Assembly (NCBI RefSeq): GCF_013155365.1
Contig: NZ_JABJRA010000003.1
Coordinates: 124,001 to 188,000 of the forward strand
Length of the DNA stretch: 64,000 nt
Origin: Nocardioides sp. zg-DK7169
Lineage (GTDB): Bacteria > Actinomycetota > Actinomycetes > Propionibacteriales > Nocardioidaceae
Direction of reading: 5' to 3'
Below, piece after piece: positions 7,735 to 15,557 of the stretch (position 1 is its first letter; each line of letters begins with the position of its first letter). A program made the translations under genes and the position numbers. The notes beneath the pieces were generated by a model. That model did not search any database and was not told where the DNA came from. It saw only the letters and a program-made list of their open reading frames with translations.

Positions 7735-9018
7735 ATGCCCAGCCGGTACGCCGCCCTGTCCCGCGACGAGCTCGCCGCCCTCGTCCCCGAGCTGCTGCTG
7801 ATCGGACAGCTGATCGACCGCTCCGGGATGGCCTGGTGCATCGGCGCGTTCGGCCGCGAGCAGATGGCGCAGATCGCGATCGAGGAGTGGGCCGCCTCCT
7901 CGCCGATCTACACCCGGCGCATGCAGGACGCGCTCGGCTACGCCCCCGCCCCCGGGGAGGGCGACGTGGTGACGATCTTCAAGGGCCTCCAGCTCGACAT
8001 CGGTGCGCCGCCGCAGTTCATGGACTTCCGCTACACCGTCCACGACCGCTGGAACGGCGAGTTCCACCTCGACCACTGCGGCGCGCTGCTCGACGTCGAG
8101 CCAATGGGGCCCGACTACGTCCGCTCGATGTGCCACGACATCGAGGACCCCACCTTCGACGCCACGGCGGTGGCCACCAACCCGCACGCCCAGGTGCGCC
8201 CGCTGCACCGCCCGCCCCGGGTCCCCGCCGACCGCCGGCCGCACTGCGCGTGGACGGTGCGCATCGACCCCTCCCACCCGCCGGTCGCGGCGATCGAGCA
8301 GTGCGCGGTGATCGCGGAGAGCCGCGCCGCCCGGCTCGTGCTCGACCCGATCGACCCCGCCGACGAGGGGCAGGCGGACTACACCGGCCCGCTGGTCTCC
8401 GACCTCGACTTCGCCGAGTTCTCCCACTGCGCGCTGGTGCGGATCGCCGACGAGGTGTGCGTGCAGATGCACCTGCTCAACCTCGCCTTCGTCCTGGCCG
8501 TGCGAGCGCGCGCCGGCGCGGACGAGGGGCTGCTGCGCACGATCACCACCCGCCAGCTGACCGGCATCGCCGGCGTGGCCGCCGCGCGGATCCACCGGGC
8601 GCTCGCGCTGCCGAGCGACGCGGCAGGTGCGCTGCGGGTCCTCGAGCTCCACCCGCTGCTCAACCCCGCGTCGTACGTCGACGCGACGCTCGAGCCCGGC
8701 ACGCCGGGGGGCCCGGTGCTCGGGGGGGACCCGGTGCTCGGGGAGCTCAGCGTGCGCGAGTCTGCCGCGACCCACGATGGCGCCTGGATCTCGCGCTGCG
8801 GGCCGGGCTCGATCGCGCCGCTCCAGGCGATCGTGCGCGCGGTGGACCCGCACCTCGACGTCGAGGTGGTCGGCACCGACGAGGACTGGGTCGCCCGGCT
8901 GATCGAGCGCGCGCAGCCCGCACCGGTCGCCGACGAGGTGGCGGTGACGCGGATCAGCGGCGGCGCGGGGTTCGAGTTCGAGCCGCGCCGCTCGCTGCCG
9001 ATCACGCCGGTCGGGTGA
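7735..9018 (+). CDS. Unrecognised 427-aa protein linked to TetR regulator
   Basis: I do not recognise this family with confidence. The 427-aa product has no signal peptide or membrane segment. Its middle holds a dense set of potential metal or catalytic residues: FHLDHCGALLDVEPMG (about residues 110-125), SMCHDIEDPTF and NPHAQVRPLHRPPR, then IEQCAVIAESRAARL and SHCALVRIADEVCVQMHLL. The FHLDHCGALL segment faintly recalls the ATC-hydrolase family, but this is weak. The C-terminal half is helix-rich, then Gly/Pro-rich. It starts at ATG 7735, 14 bp after the tetR stop and just behind the 25-bp palindrome, so the repressor very likely controls it. Its place inside the KstR locus suggests a role in steroid or lipid metabolism (inference). 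Confidence 0.7.
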   Translation: MPSRYAALSRDELAALVPELLLIGQLIDRSGMAWCIGAFGREQMAQIAIEEWAASSPIYTRRMQDALGYAPAPGEGDVVTIFKGLQLDIGAPPQFMDFRYTVHDRWNGEFHLDHCGALLDVEPMGPDYVRSMCHDIEDPTFDATAVATNPHAQVRPLHRPPRVPADRRPHCAWTVRIDPSHPPVAAIEQCAVIAESRAARLVLDPIDPADEGQADYTGPLVSDLDFAEFSHCALVRIADEVCVQMHLLNLAFVLAVRARAGADEGLLRTITTRQLTGIAGVAAARIHRALALPSDAAGALRVLELHPLLNPASYVDATLEPGTPGGPVLGGDPVLGELSVRESAATHDGAWISRCGPGSIAPLQAIVRAVDPHLDVEVVGTDEDWVARLIERAQPAPVADEVAVTRISGGAGFEFEPRRSLPITPVG

Positions 9019-9027
9019 GCGGTCCGC

Positions 9028-9846
9028 TCAGCGGCCGGTGAACCGCGGGGCGCGCTTCTCCGCGAACGCGCGCGGCCCCTCCTTGGCGTCGTCGGAGGCG
9101 AACACCGCGGCGCCGACGCGAGCGTCGTCGGCCCAGCACTCGTCCTCGTGGCGGCCCTCGGAGTCGCGCATCGTGCGCAGGATCGCCTGCACCGCGAGCG
9201 GGCCGTTGGCGCAGATCTGGTCGGCCAGCTCGTGGGCCTTGGCCAGCGCCTGGCCGTCAGGGACGACGTGCCCGATCAGCCCCAGCTCCTTGGCCTCCGG
9301 GGCCAGGACGTGCCGACCGGTGAGCAGCAGGTCGGCAGCGACCGTGTACGGGATCTGGCGCACCAGCCGCACCGCCGAGCCGCCCATCGGGTAGAGGCTC
9401 CAGCGGGCCTCGGAGATTCCGAACTTCGCGGACTCGCCGGCGACCCGGATGTCGGTGCCCTGGAGGATCTCGGTGCCGCCGGCGATCGCGGGGCCCTCGA
9501 CCGCGGCGATCAGCGGCTTGGTGAGCCGGAAGCCCTTGAGCAGCCCCTTGATCACCGACGGGTCGTACTCCCCGGACTCGAAGCTCTCCGAGGGCGGCTT
9601 GGCCGACATGGACTTCAGGTCCGCGCCCGCGCAGAAGTAGCCACCGGCGCCGGTGAGGATGCAGACCCGGATCTCCTCCTCGGAGTTCACCCGGTCCCAG
9701 GCCGCCTCCATGATCGCGAGCATCTCGCCCGACAGCGCGTTGCGCCGCTCGGGGCGGTTCATGGTCACGATCAGCTTGTGGCCGTCCTGCTCGACGAGGC
9801 AGTGCGGTGCGGCGTCGGTGGTGGACTGGCTCTGGGTGGCGGTCAT
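9028..9846 (-). CDS. echA19: Enoyl-CoA hydratase, EchA19-type
   Basis: A 272-aa crotonase-fold protein. The oxyanion-hole segment [10 protein letters not shown] (71-80) and the second one at IAGGTEIL (121-128) are present. Both catalytic glutamates of true hydratases are present at Glu126 and Glu146 ([13 protein letters not shown]). Family knowledge: EchA19 hydrates the enoyl-CoA of the cholesterol side chain, and echA19 sits beside fadD19 in mycobacteria, as here (divergent, 47 bp apart). A -10-like TAGCAT ends 8 nt before the ATG at 9846. A KstR-like operator (9870-9883) lies in the shared promoter region. Confidence 0.8.
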   Translation of the reverse strand: MTATQSQSTTDAAPHCLVEQDGHKLIVTMNRPERRNALSGEMLAIMEAAWDRVNSEEEIRVCILTGAGGYFCAGADLKSMSAKPPSESFESGEYDPSVIKGLLKGFRLTKPLIAAVEGPAIAGGTEILQGTDIRVAGESAKFGISEARWSLYPMGGSAVRLVRQIPYTVAADLLLTGRHVLAPEAKELGLIGHVVPDGQALAKAHELADQICANGPLAVQAILRTMRDSEGRHEDECWADDARVGAAVFASDDAKEGPRAFAEKRAPRFTGR

Positions 9847-9869
9847 GGCGCGGAATGCTAGCCAAGAAT

Positions 9870-9883
9870 GAGAACGTGTTCTA
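9870..9883. promoter_or_regulatory. KstR operator (one mismatch), echA19 / fadD19
   Basis: GAGAACGTGTTCTA differs from TnnAACnnGTTnnA only at the first base. It lies between divergent echA19 and fadD19. The last two bases open the -10 hexamer TAGTCT (9882-9887), which ends 6 nt before the fadD19 GTG. Confidence 0.8.
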
Positions 9884-9893
9884 GTCTCCGGGC

Positions 9894-11540
9894 GTGGCCC
9901 TGAACATCGCTGACCTCTTCGAACACGCCGTCGACGCCGCCCCGGACAACCGCGCCCTCCTGGTGGGGGACCGCGGGGTCTCCTTCGCCGAGCTGGAGGT
10001 CGAGGCCAACCGGCTCGCCCACCACCTCCGCGCGCAGGGGATCGGTGCGGGCGACCACGTCGGGATCTACGCCAAGAACAGCATCGAGCACGTGGTGGCG
10101 GTGCTGGCGGTGGTGAAGATCCGTGGCGTGTGCATCAACGTCAACTACCGCTACGTGGAGTCCGAGCTGGACTACCTCTTCGAGAACGCCGACATCGTCG
10201 CGCTGATCGTCGAGCGCACCTACGCCCCGCTCGTCGCGGCGACCTTCCCGCGCCACGACAAGCTGCGCCACGTCGTGGTGATGCCCGACGTGATCGAGCC
10301 CGACGACGACAGCGACGTCTCCGCGTTCGGCGGGGTGCTGTGGGACGACGCGCTGGCCGGGCAGAGCGCCGAGCGCGACTTCGAGGAGCGCAGCGCCGAC
10401 GACCTGCACATCATCTACACCGGCGGCACCACCGGCTTCCCCAAGGGCGTCATGTGGCGCCACGAGGACTTCTGGCGGGTGCTCGGCGGCGGCATCGACT
10501 TCTACACCGGCCAGGTCCTCGGCGAGTTCGACCAGTCCGAGCAGGCCACGTCGCCGGGACGCATGATCACCTTCCCGCTCAGCCCGCTGATGCACGGCGG
10601 CGCCCAGGCCGGCCTGCTGATGCACCTGTTCGCCGGGCACCTGACGATCCTGGAGCCGAAGTTCGACCCCGCCCGCACCTGGCAGATCATCGACCGCGAG
10701 AAGGTCCAGCTGATCTTCATGACCGGCGACGCGATGGCGCGCCCGCTCATCGAGGAGTACGAGCGCCAGGCCGCGACCGGTACGCCGTACGACGCCTCCG
10801 GGCTGTTCGCGATCAGCAGCAGCGCCGCGATCTTCAGCCCGCCGGTGAAGGAGCGCTGGATCGCCGCGCTCCCCGACGCCATCTACACCGACTCCGTCGG
10901 TGCCTCGGAGACCGGCTTCCAGGGCATGGGGATGCAGGACAAGGACAACATCAGTCCCGACGGGCCGGTCGTGGCGCTCGGGCCGTACAGCGTCGTGCTC
11001 GACGAGGACAACCGGGTGCTCGACCTCGCCACCAACGTCGGCAAGATCGGCCGCCTCGGACGCGGCGGCTCGGTGCCGGTGGGCTACTACAAGGACCCGG
11101 TGAAGTCGGCCGCGACGTTCATCGAGGTCGACGGCGCCCGCTACTCGGTGCCCGGCGACTTCGCGCGGATCGAGACCGACAACCGGGTCACCATGCTCGG
11201 GCGCGGCTCGAACTGCGTGAACACCGGTGGGGAGAAGGTCTACCCCGAGGAGGTCGAGATGGCGATCAAGCGCCACCCGGCCGTCTACGACGTGCTGGTC
11301 GTCGGCGTACCCGACGAGAAGTTCGGCCAGGCGGTCGCCGCCGTCGTCGAGCTCCGTGACGGCACGAGCGTCGAGCTCGACGAGTTGCGCGACTTCCTGC
11401 GCGAGCACCTCTCGGGCTACAAGCTGCCCCGGGTGATGGTGGAGGTCCCCGAGATCCCGCGCAACGCGACCGGCAAGGCCCAGTACCCCCGCGCCAAGGA
11501 GATGGCGCTCGCCGCCGGCACCGAGCAGGTGCGTGCCTGA
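9894..11540 (+). CDS. fadD19: Steroid side-chain acyl-CoA synthetase, FadD19-type
   Basis: A 548-aa AMP-forming ligase. Family knowledge: FadD19 activates 3-oxocholest-4-en-26-oate (C8 side chain) to its CoA ester, the entry step of side-chain beta-oxidation. Motifs: [19 protein letters not shown] (A3, about residues 177-195), [12 protein letters not shown] (A5), [19 protein letters not shown] (A7/A8) and a C-terminal [16 protein letters not shown] with the A10 Lys. The N-terminal VNVNYRY-type stretch is typical of the FadD19 group. The GTG start fits a leaderless promoter overlapped by a KstR site. The stop overlaps the next ATG by 1 bp (TGATG). Confidence 0.85.
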   Translation: MALNIADLFEHAVDAAPDNRALLVGDRGVSFAELEVEANRLAHHLRAQGIGAGDHVGIYAKNSIEHVVAVLAVVKIRGVCINVNYRYVESELDYLFENADIVALIVERTYAPLVAATFPRHDKLRHVVVMPDVIEPDDDSDVSAFGGVLWDDALAGQSAERDFEERSADDLHIIYTGGTTGFPKGVMWRHEDFWRVLGGGIDFYTGQVLGEFDQSEQATSPGRMITFPLSPLMHGGAQAGLLMHLFAGHLTILEPKFDPARTWQIIDREKVQLIFMTGDAMARPLIEEYERQAATGTPYDASGLFAISSSAAIFSPPVKERWIAALPDAIYTDSVGASETGFQGMGMQDKDNISPDGPVVALGPYSVVLDEDNRVLDLATNVGKIGRLGRGGSVPVGYYKDPVKSAATFIEVDGARYSVPGDFARIETDNRVTMLGRGSNCVNTGGEKVYPEEVEMAIKRHPAVYDVLVVGVPDEKFGQAVAAVVELRDGTSVELDELRDFLREHLSGYKLPRVMVEVPEIPRNATGKAQYPRAKEMALAAGTEQVRA

Positions 11541-12637
11541 TGCGGACGTCCCTGTGCGAGCGGTTCGGGATCGACTACCCGATCTTCGCCTTCACCCCCT
11601 CCGAGCACGTCGCGGCCGCGGTCTCCCGCGCCGGCGGCCTCGGGGTCCTCGGCTGCGTGCGGTTCAACGACACCGAGGAGCTCGAGAAGACCCTGTCGTG
11701 GCTCGACGACAACACCGACGGCAAGCCGTACGGCGTGGACATCGTGATGCCGATGAAGGTCCCCACCGAGGGGACCTCGCTCGACCTCGGCCAGATGATC
11801 CCGCAGGCCCACCGCGACTTCGTCGACGAGACACTGCGCAAGCTCGGCGTCCCTCCGCTCGCGGAGGGCGAGGGCCGTGAGGGCGTGCTGGGCTGGCTGC
11901 ACTCCGTGGCCCGCTCCCACCTCGACGCCGCGCTCAACCACCGACCGGTGCTGATCGCCAACGCCCTGGGCTCGCCGCCGAAGGACGTCATCGACAAGTG
12001 CCACGAGCACGGCGTCCAGGTCGCGGCGCTCGCCGGCGCGGCCAAGCACGCGCTGAGCCACGTCGCCAACGGCGTCGACATCATCGTCGCCCAGGGCCAC
12101 GAGGCCGGCGGGCACACCGGCGAGATCGCCTCGATGGTCCTCACCCCCGACATCGTGGACGCGGTCGGCCCCGACGTGCCGGTGCTCGGCGCCGGCGGGA
12201 TCGGGTCGGGGCGCCAGGTCGCGGCCTCCCTCGCGCTCGGCTCCCAGGGCGTGTGGACCGGCTCCATCTGGCTCGGCACCGCCGAGTACCAGAACCTCCA
12301 GGGCAGCCCCGGCTGGACCGAGGCGTTCACGCGCGCCACGTCGGCCGACACCGTGCGCACCCGGATCTACACCGGCAAGCCCGCGCGCCTGCTCAAGACG
12401 AAGTGGACCGAGGCGTGGGCCGAGGAGGACGCCCCCGAGCCGCTGCCGATGCCGCTGCAGAACCTGCTCGTCGCGGAGGCGCACAACCGGATCACCGCCT
12501 CCGGCGACCCCGACGTCATCTCGATGCCGATCGGACAGATCGTCGGACGGATGAACGAGGTCCGCCCGGTCGCCGACGTGATGGCCGACCTGGTCGCGGA
12601 GTACGACGCGACGGTCGCGCGGCTCGCCAGCCTCTGA
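11540..12637 (+). CDS. Nitronate monooxygenase-family FMN oxidoreductase
   Basis: A 365-aa TIM-barrel flavoprotein of the nitronate monooxygenase/2-nitropropane dioxygenase family. The signature QGHEAGGHTG (residues 185-194), holding the catalytic-position His, and the phosphate-binding loop LGAGGIGSGRQVAASLALGSQGV are clear. It overlaps fadD19 by 1 bp, so it is translated from the same KstR-controlled transcript. Family knowledge: members in steroid clusters, such as IpdC, act as CoA-ester dehydrogenases or oxidases and not as nitronate oxidases. A redox step on a steroid CoA is therefore more likely than nitronate oxidation (inference). Confidence 0.75.
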   Translation: MRTSLCERFGIDYPIFAFTPSEHVAAAVSRAGGLGVLGCVRFNDTEELEKTLSWLDDNTDGKPYGVDIVMPMKVPTEGTSLDLGQMIPQAHRDFVDETLRKLGVPPLAEGEGREGVLGWLHSVARSHLDAALNHRPVLIANALGSPPKDVIDKCHEHGVQVAALAGAAKHALSHVANGVDIIVAQGHEAGGHTGEIASMVLTPDIVDAVGPDVPVLGAGGIGSGRQVAASLALGSQGVWTGSIWLGTAEYQNLQGSPGWTEAFTRATSADTVRTRIYTGKPARLLKTKWTEAWAEEDAPEPLPMPLQNLLVAEAHNRITASGDPDVISMPIGQIVGRMNEVRPVADVMADLVAEYDATVARLASL

Positions 12638-12670
12638 GCCCCGCACCGGACGGCCCCCTCCCGCACGGGG
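12635..12670. repeat. Direct repeat copy 1 (truncated terminator sequence)
   Basis: From the TGA of the upstream gene, 36 nt here (TGAGCCCCGCACCG, then ACGGCCCCCTCCCGCACGGGG in two blocks) reappear at 13696-13736 apart from a 5-nt indel and an adjacent base change. Copy 2 forms a complete 16-bp-arm terminator hairpin; copy 1 lacks the distal arm and only GCCCC/GGGGC can pair. The two copies bracket about 1.06 kb that contains an anomalous lipoprotein gene. Confidence 0.65.
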
Positions 12671-12971
12671 CTGTTCGGCTCCTGCAGTGGGTACTTGGGG
12701 CAACCGCGGTACGTCAGCGGGATGACGACCTGATGGACGCGCCCCGGCTTCGGTCGGGGCGCGTCTTCGCGTACCGGCCGTACCCAGCTTGGAAGGCTCG
12801 TGCGCGAGGACTGGGCATCCCCACAACGACGCACAGCGCACGGTAGATCCCCGGCAGCGAGCGGCTCGCGAGCGAAGGTCTAGCGCAGTTGGCCGATGAG
12901 CCGACACCTGGCAACTCGCGCTGCGGTGCTCGTGTCCCATGAGCGACAGGAGGACCTACGGAGGGATGACC
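12638..12971. other. Intergenic region upstream of lipoprotein gene
   Basis: This 334-bp gap holds the truncated terminator copy (to 12670), a strong hairpin at 12736-12765 and, at its 3' end, the Shine-Dalgarno for the lipoprotein gene. No convincing ORF of either strand was seen. A tRNA-like box A occurs at 12881-12892 without the rest of a tRNA. Confidence 0.6.
12736..12765. terminator. Strong GC-rich hairpin
   Basis: GACGCGCCCCG (12736-12746) pairs perfectly with CGGGGCGCGTC (12755-12765) over an 8-nt loop with a UUCG-like core. It follows the fadD19 operon by about 100 bp and may be its functional terminator, since the nearer copy at 12651 is truncated. A structured RNA element is an alternative. 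Confidence 0.5.
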
Positions 12972-13424
12972 ATGACAGGGAACACGCGGCTTGCCGCTCG
13001 GGGCTGGGCGGTCGCTGTGGGAGGTGCTGCCATCGCCTTCGCTCTTGCTGGGTGCTCGACGGGCTCGGCCGACGCACCGCTCGATGCGTCCCCGTCGCCT
13101 ACGGCTGTCCAGACGCAGCCGAGCGTGCAGGCGGCGACCGCGGCGAACTTTCTTCATGTCTGCGATCACGTCCAGGACGCCTTCCGATCGGGGGGACTGA
13201 ACGACGCTGACCAGGCCCGTGGACTGGCCGCAGAGCTCCAGGGCATGGCGGATGTCGCCGACCCGGAGGCTGCGCGAGCGCTGGGACCGCTGCTGAAAGC
13301 CACCGATGCGATCGCCGCGGATGGGAAGGCGCTGGCGAGGCCGACGCTCCAGCAGGCCCAGTGGGACGCCAGCGAGCGCCTTCGACGCGTGTGTGTGACG
13401 GCGGGCTCGCAGGCCTGGGGCTAA
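12972..13424 (+). CDS. Small secreted lipoprotein, function unknown
   Basis: A 150-aa protein from ATG 12972. GGAGG at 12960-12964 gives good spacing to this ATG, better than to the alternatives at 12966 or 12939. The N-terminus is a lipoprotein signal: Arg-containing n-region, hydrophobic core AVGGAAIAFALAG, lipobox LAGC (Cys at about residue 28). A Ser/Pro/Thr linker follows, then a helical Ala-rich domain with two further Cys (CDHVQDAF and RRVCVTAG) that could form a disulfide. No family is recognised. About 34 of 150 codons end in A or T, and it stops with TAA, unlike its neighbours, so recent acquisition is likely. It lies between two copies of a terminator repeat. Confidence 0.7.
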   Translation: MTGNTRLAARGWAVAVGGAAIAFALAGCSTGSADAPLDASPSPTAVQTQPSVQAATAANFLHVCDHVQDAFRSGGLNDADQARGLAAELQGMADVADPEAARALGPLLKATDAIAADGKALARPTLQQAQWDASERLRRVCVTAGSQAWG

Positions 13425-13695
13425 CGACCCCAGATCTCGGGTTCAGCCGACACCGAGGCCAACATGCCACGGCCGGCGACGATTGTGGGCTCGGTGGCGG
13501 ACAGCTGATCGTGCGCCGGGGCCCCTCCGACGGTGGGGTCGGCCGCGCGGGTCGTGAAGATGAAGTGGCCCTTGCCGCCGCCAGGGCAGCTTCAGCGCTG
13601 CTTGGGGCCGGCCTTGGTGTGCCGCACACCCCGCCGGCGAAGGGACGCGTCGGGGTGCTTGTGGCACACGGCCCGCTTGCTCTCGTCGTCCTCGC

Positions 13696-13736
13696 TGAGC
13701 CCCGCACCGACACGAACGGCCCCCTCCCGCACGGGG
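13696..13736. repeat. Direct repeat copy 2 (intact terminator sequence)
   Basis: This is the second copy of the 36-41-nt sequence also found at 12635-12670. Here it continues into a complete hairpin. The identity outside one 5-nt indel and an adjacent base is essentially complete, which is unusual for two unrelated intergenic regions 1.06 kb apart. Confidence 0.65.
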
Positions 13737-13749
13737 AGGGGGCCGTTCG
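13713..13749. terminator. Bidirectional terminator, 16-bp perfect stem
   Basis: CGAACGGCCCCCTCCC (13713-13728) pairs base for base with 13734-13749 around the 5-nt loop GCACG. It lies 24 bp past the fadD17 stop on the minus strand and downstream of the lipoprotein gene on the plus strand, so it can end both transcripts. Confidence 0.75.
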
Positions 13750-13773
13750 CCTGTGGGCTGTGCCCTGGCGGTG

Positions 13774-15405
13774 TCAGCCCGCGGCGGGGACCGAGCGTCC
13801 CGCGCTCCGGGGGACCTCGGCGCCCTCGGCGACCTCGTATCGTCGGCCGCGCTCCTCGCGCACCCACAGCACGCCGTCCCCGGCCGTGGCGCCCTGGGCT
13901 GCGAGCTCGCGCTTGAGCACCTTGTTGGTGGCCGTCGAGGGGAGGTCCGGCGCGATCCGCACGTAGCGCGGCCACGCCTTCACCGACAGGTCCGCCTGCG
14001 CGGCGAGGAACGCCTCGAGGTCGGCCGGGGTGAGCGTGGCGTCGTCGCGCAGCACGACGGCGGCCATCACCTGGTCCCCGACGTGCGGGTCCGGCACGGC
14101 GTACACCGCGACCCGGCTGAGGCCGTCCAGGCGCATCAGGATCCGCTCGATCGGGGCCGCGGCGAGGTTCTCCCCGTCCACGCGCATCCAGTCGCCGGTG
14201 CGGCCGGCGTGGTAGATCCAGCCGTCGGCGTCGCGGTAGCCCAGGTCGCCGGACCAGTACATCCCGCCGCGCAGCCGGTCGGCGTTCGCCGCGGGGTCGT
14301 TGTAGTAGCCCTGGAAGTATCCGCCGCCGGTGGTGTTGACGATCTCGCCGATCGCCTCCTCCGCGTTGAGCAGGGCGCCGTGCTCGTCGAAGACGGCGCG
14401 GGGGCACTCCTGCCCGGTGGCGGAGCTGTAGATCGCCACGCCCTCCGCCGGCATGCCGATCGAGCCCGGTGGCGTCCCGGGCTCGCGGGTGATGGTCACG
14501 GCGAGCTCGGTGGAGCCGAACCCGTCCCACACGATGCAGTCGAAACGGCGCGCGAACTCGGCGATGTCGCGGTCGCTGCCCTCGTTGCCGAACGCGACCC
14601 GCAGCGGGTTGTCGGCGTCGTCCGGGCGCTCGGGGGTGGCCAGCACGTAGGCGAGCGGCTTGCCGACGTAGTTCATGTACGTCGCGCCGTACCGGCGGAT
14701 GTCGGCGAGGAACTGCGTCGCGCTGAACCGCGCGGGCGCCATCGCGGCGCCGCCGCACAGTGCCACCGACCAGCCGGCGAGCACCGCGTTGGAGTGGAAC
14801 AGCGGCATGGAGAGGTAGCAGGTGTCGGCGTCGGTGATCTCGTACTTCTGCGCGAGCATCAGCCCGGCGAACAGGACGGTGATGTGCCCGACCTGGACCG
14901 CCTTGGGGTCCCCGGAGGTGCCGGAGGTGAAGATCAGCATGAAGGTGTCGCCGGCGCCGACCTCGCGCAGCGGGGTCAGCGCGGAGGCGCCCGGCTCGGC
15001 GAGCAGTCCGAGGTACCCCTCGTCGTCGACGTCGAGGACCTGCACGTCGCCCAGGTCGAGGCCGTCCAGCAGTGGCAGGTGCTCGCGGTCGGTGAGCAGG
15101 ACCTGGCAGTCGGCACGGCGTACGTCGGCGGCGAGGCCCGCCCCGCGGCGGGTGTCGTTGATCCCGGCGAGCACGTAGCCGCCCAGGCCGGCCGCCGCCA
15201 TCGCGCGCAGCATCGCGGGCCCGTTGCCGAGCAGCGTGCCGACGTGCGGCGGCCGCTCGGGGTCGAGCATCCGGATCATCGTCGCCGCCTCGGCGCTCGC
15301 CTCCGCGAGGTGCTCGCGCCAGGTCCAGGTGCGGTCCTCGTGGCGCACCGCGACGGTATCGACCTCGACGAGCTCTCGCAGCCGTTGTTGGACGGTCTCG
15401 GCCAT
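13774..15405 (-). CDS. fadD17: Steroid-CoA ligase, FadD17-type
   Basis: A 543-aa AMP-forming ligase. FTSGTSGDPKAVQVGH is the A3 motif (about residues 158-173). DGFGSTELAVTI, SGDLGYRDADGWIYHAGRTGDWM and TATNKVLKREL follow for A5, A7/A8 and A10, with the catalytic Lys in the last. The neighbours fadE27 and fadE26 are the same as in M. tuberculosis (fadE26-fadE27-fadD17, Rv3504-Rv3506). Family knowledge: FadD17 activates steroid acids, mainly with the shortened C5 side chain. It is downstream of fadE27 with a 152-bp gap holding an inverted repeat at 15445, so separate regulation is possible. Confidence 0.8.
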   Translation of the reverse strand: MAETVQQRLRELVEVDTVAVRHEDRTWTWREHLAEASAEAATMIRMLDPERPPHVGTLLGNGPAMLRAMAAAGLGGYVLAGINDTRRGAGLAADVRRADCQVLLTDREHLPLLDGLDLGDVQVLDVDDEGYLGLLAEPGASALTPLREVGAGDTFMLIFTSGTSGDPKAVQVGHITVLFAGLMLAQKYEITDADTCYLSMPLFHSNAVLAGWSVALCGGAAMAPARFSATQFLADIRRYGATYMNYVGKPLAYVLATPERPDDADNPLRVAFGNEGSDRDIAEFARRFDCIVWDGFGSTELAVTITREPGTPPGSIGMPAEGVAIYSSATGQECPRAVFDEHGALLNAEEAIGEIVNTTGGGYFQGYYNDPAANADRLRGGMYWSGDLGYRDADGWIYHAGRTGDWMRVDGENLAAAPIERILMRLDGLSRVAVYAVPDPHVGDQVMAAVVLRDDATLTPADLEAFLAAQADLSVKAWPRYVRIAPDLPSTATNKVLKRELAAQGATAGDGVLWVREERGRRYEVAEGAEVPRSAGRSVPAAG

Positions 15406-15444
15406 GGGGGTCCTCCCGCAGTGAAGTTGACGTGCGTCCCATTG

Positions 15445-15461
15445 TGGTGTGCCTCACACCA
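15445..15461. promoter_or_regulatory. Inverted repeat in the fadE27-fadD17 gap
   Basis: TGGTGTG (15445-15451), a 3-nt spacer and CACACCA (15455-15461) form a perfect 7-3-7 inverted repeat 40 bp upstream of the fadD17 ATG. It does not match the KstR motif. It could be a binding site for another regulator or a small attenuating hairpin. Confidence 0.35.
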
Positions 15462-15557
15462 GGAGGAGGGAGTTTGCGAAGATCGCCGCGAATCGGGCGC
15501 CGGGCGTGAGGGGTCGCGGACGGCTCGGCGGTCGACAGGCTCGACCCATGGCGTCCG

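Larger units (their letters stand above)
13425..13773. other. Intergenic region with possible gene remnant
   Basis: This 349-bp stretch separates the lipoprotein gene from convergent fadD17. On the minus strand one frame from about 13700 down to a TAG at 13421-13423 keeps mostly G/C third positions, with a single in-frame TGA at 13592-13594. It reads CHKHPDASLRRRGVRHTKAG before the stop and GKGHFIFTTRAADPTVGG after it. It has no clear start and no recognised family, so it is at best a decayed gene. The right end is the terminator hairpin at 13713-13749. Confidence 0.4.

Noticed and set aside
12881..12892. tRNA-like box A (TAGCGCAGTTGG) in the 12.6-13.0 kb gap
   Set aside because: No matching B box (GGTTCRAnYCC-type), no acceptor stem pairing and no anticodon arm could be built around it.
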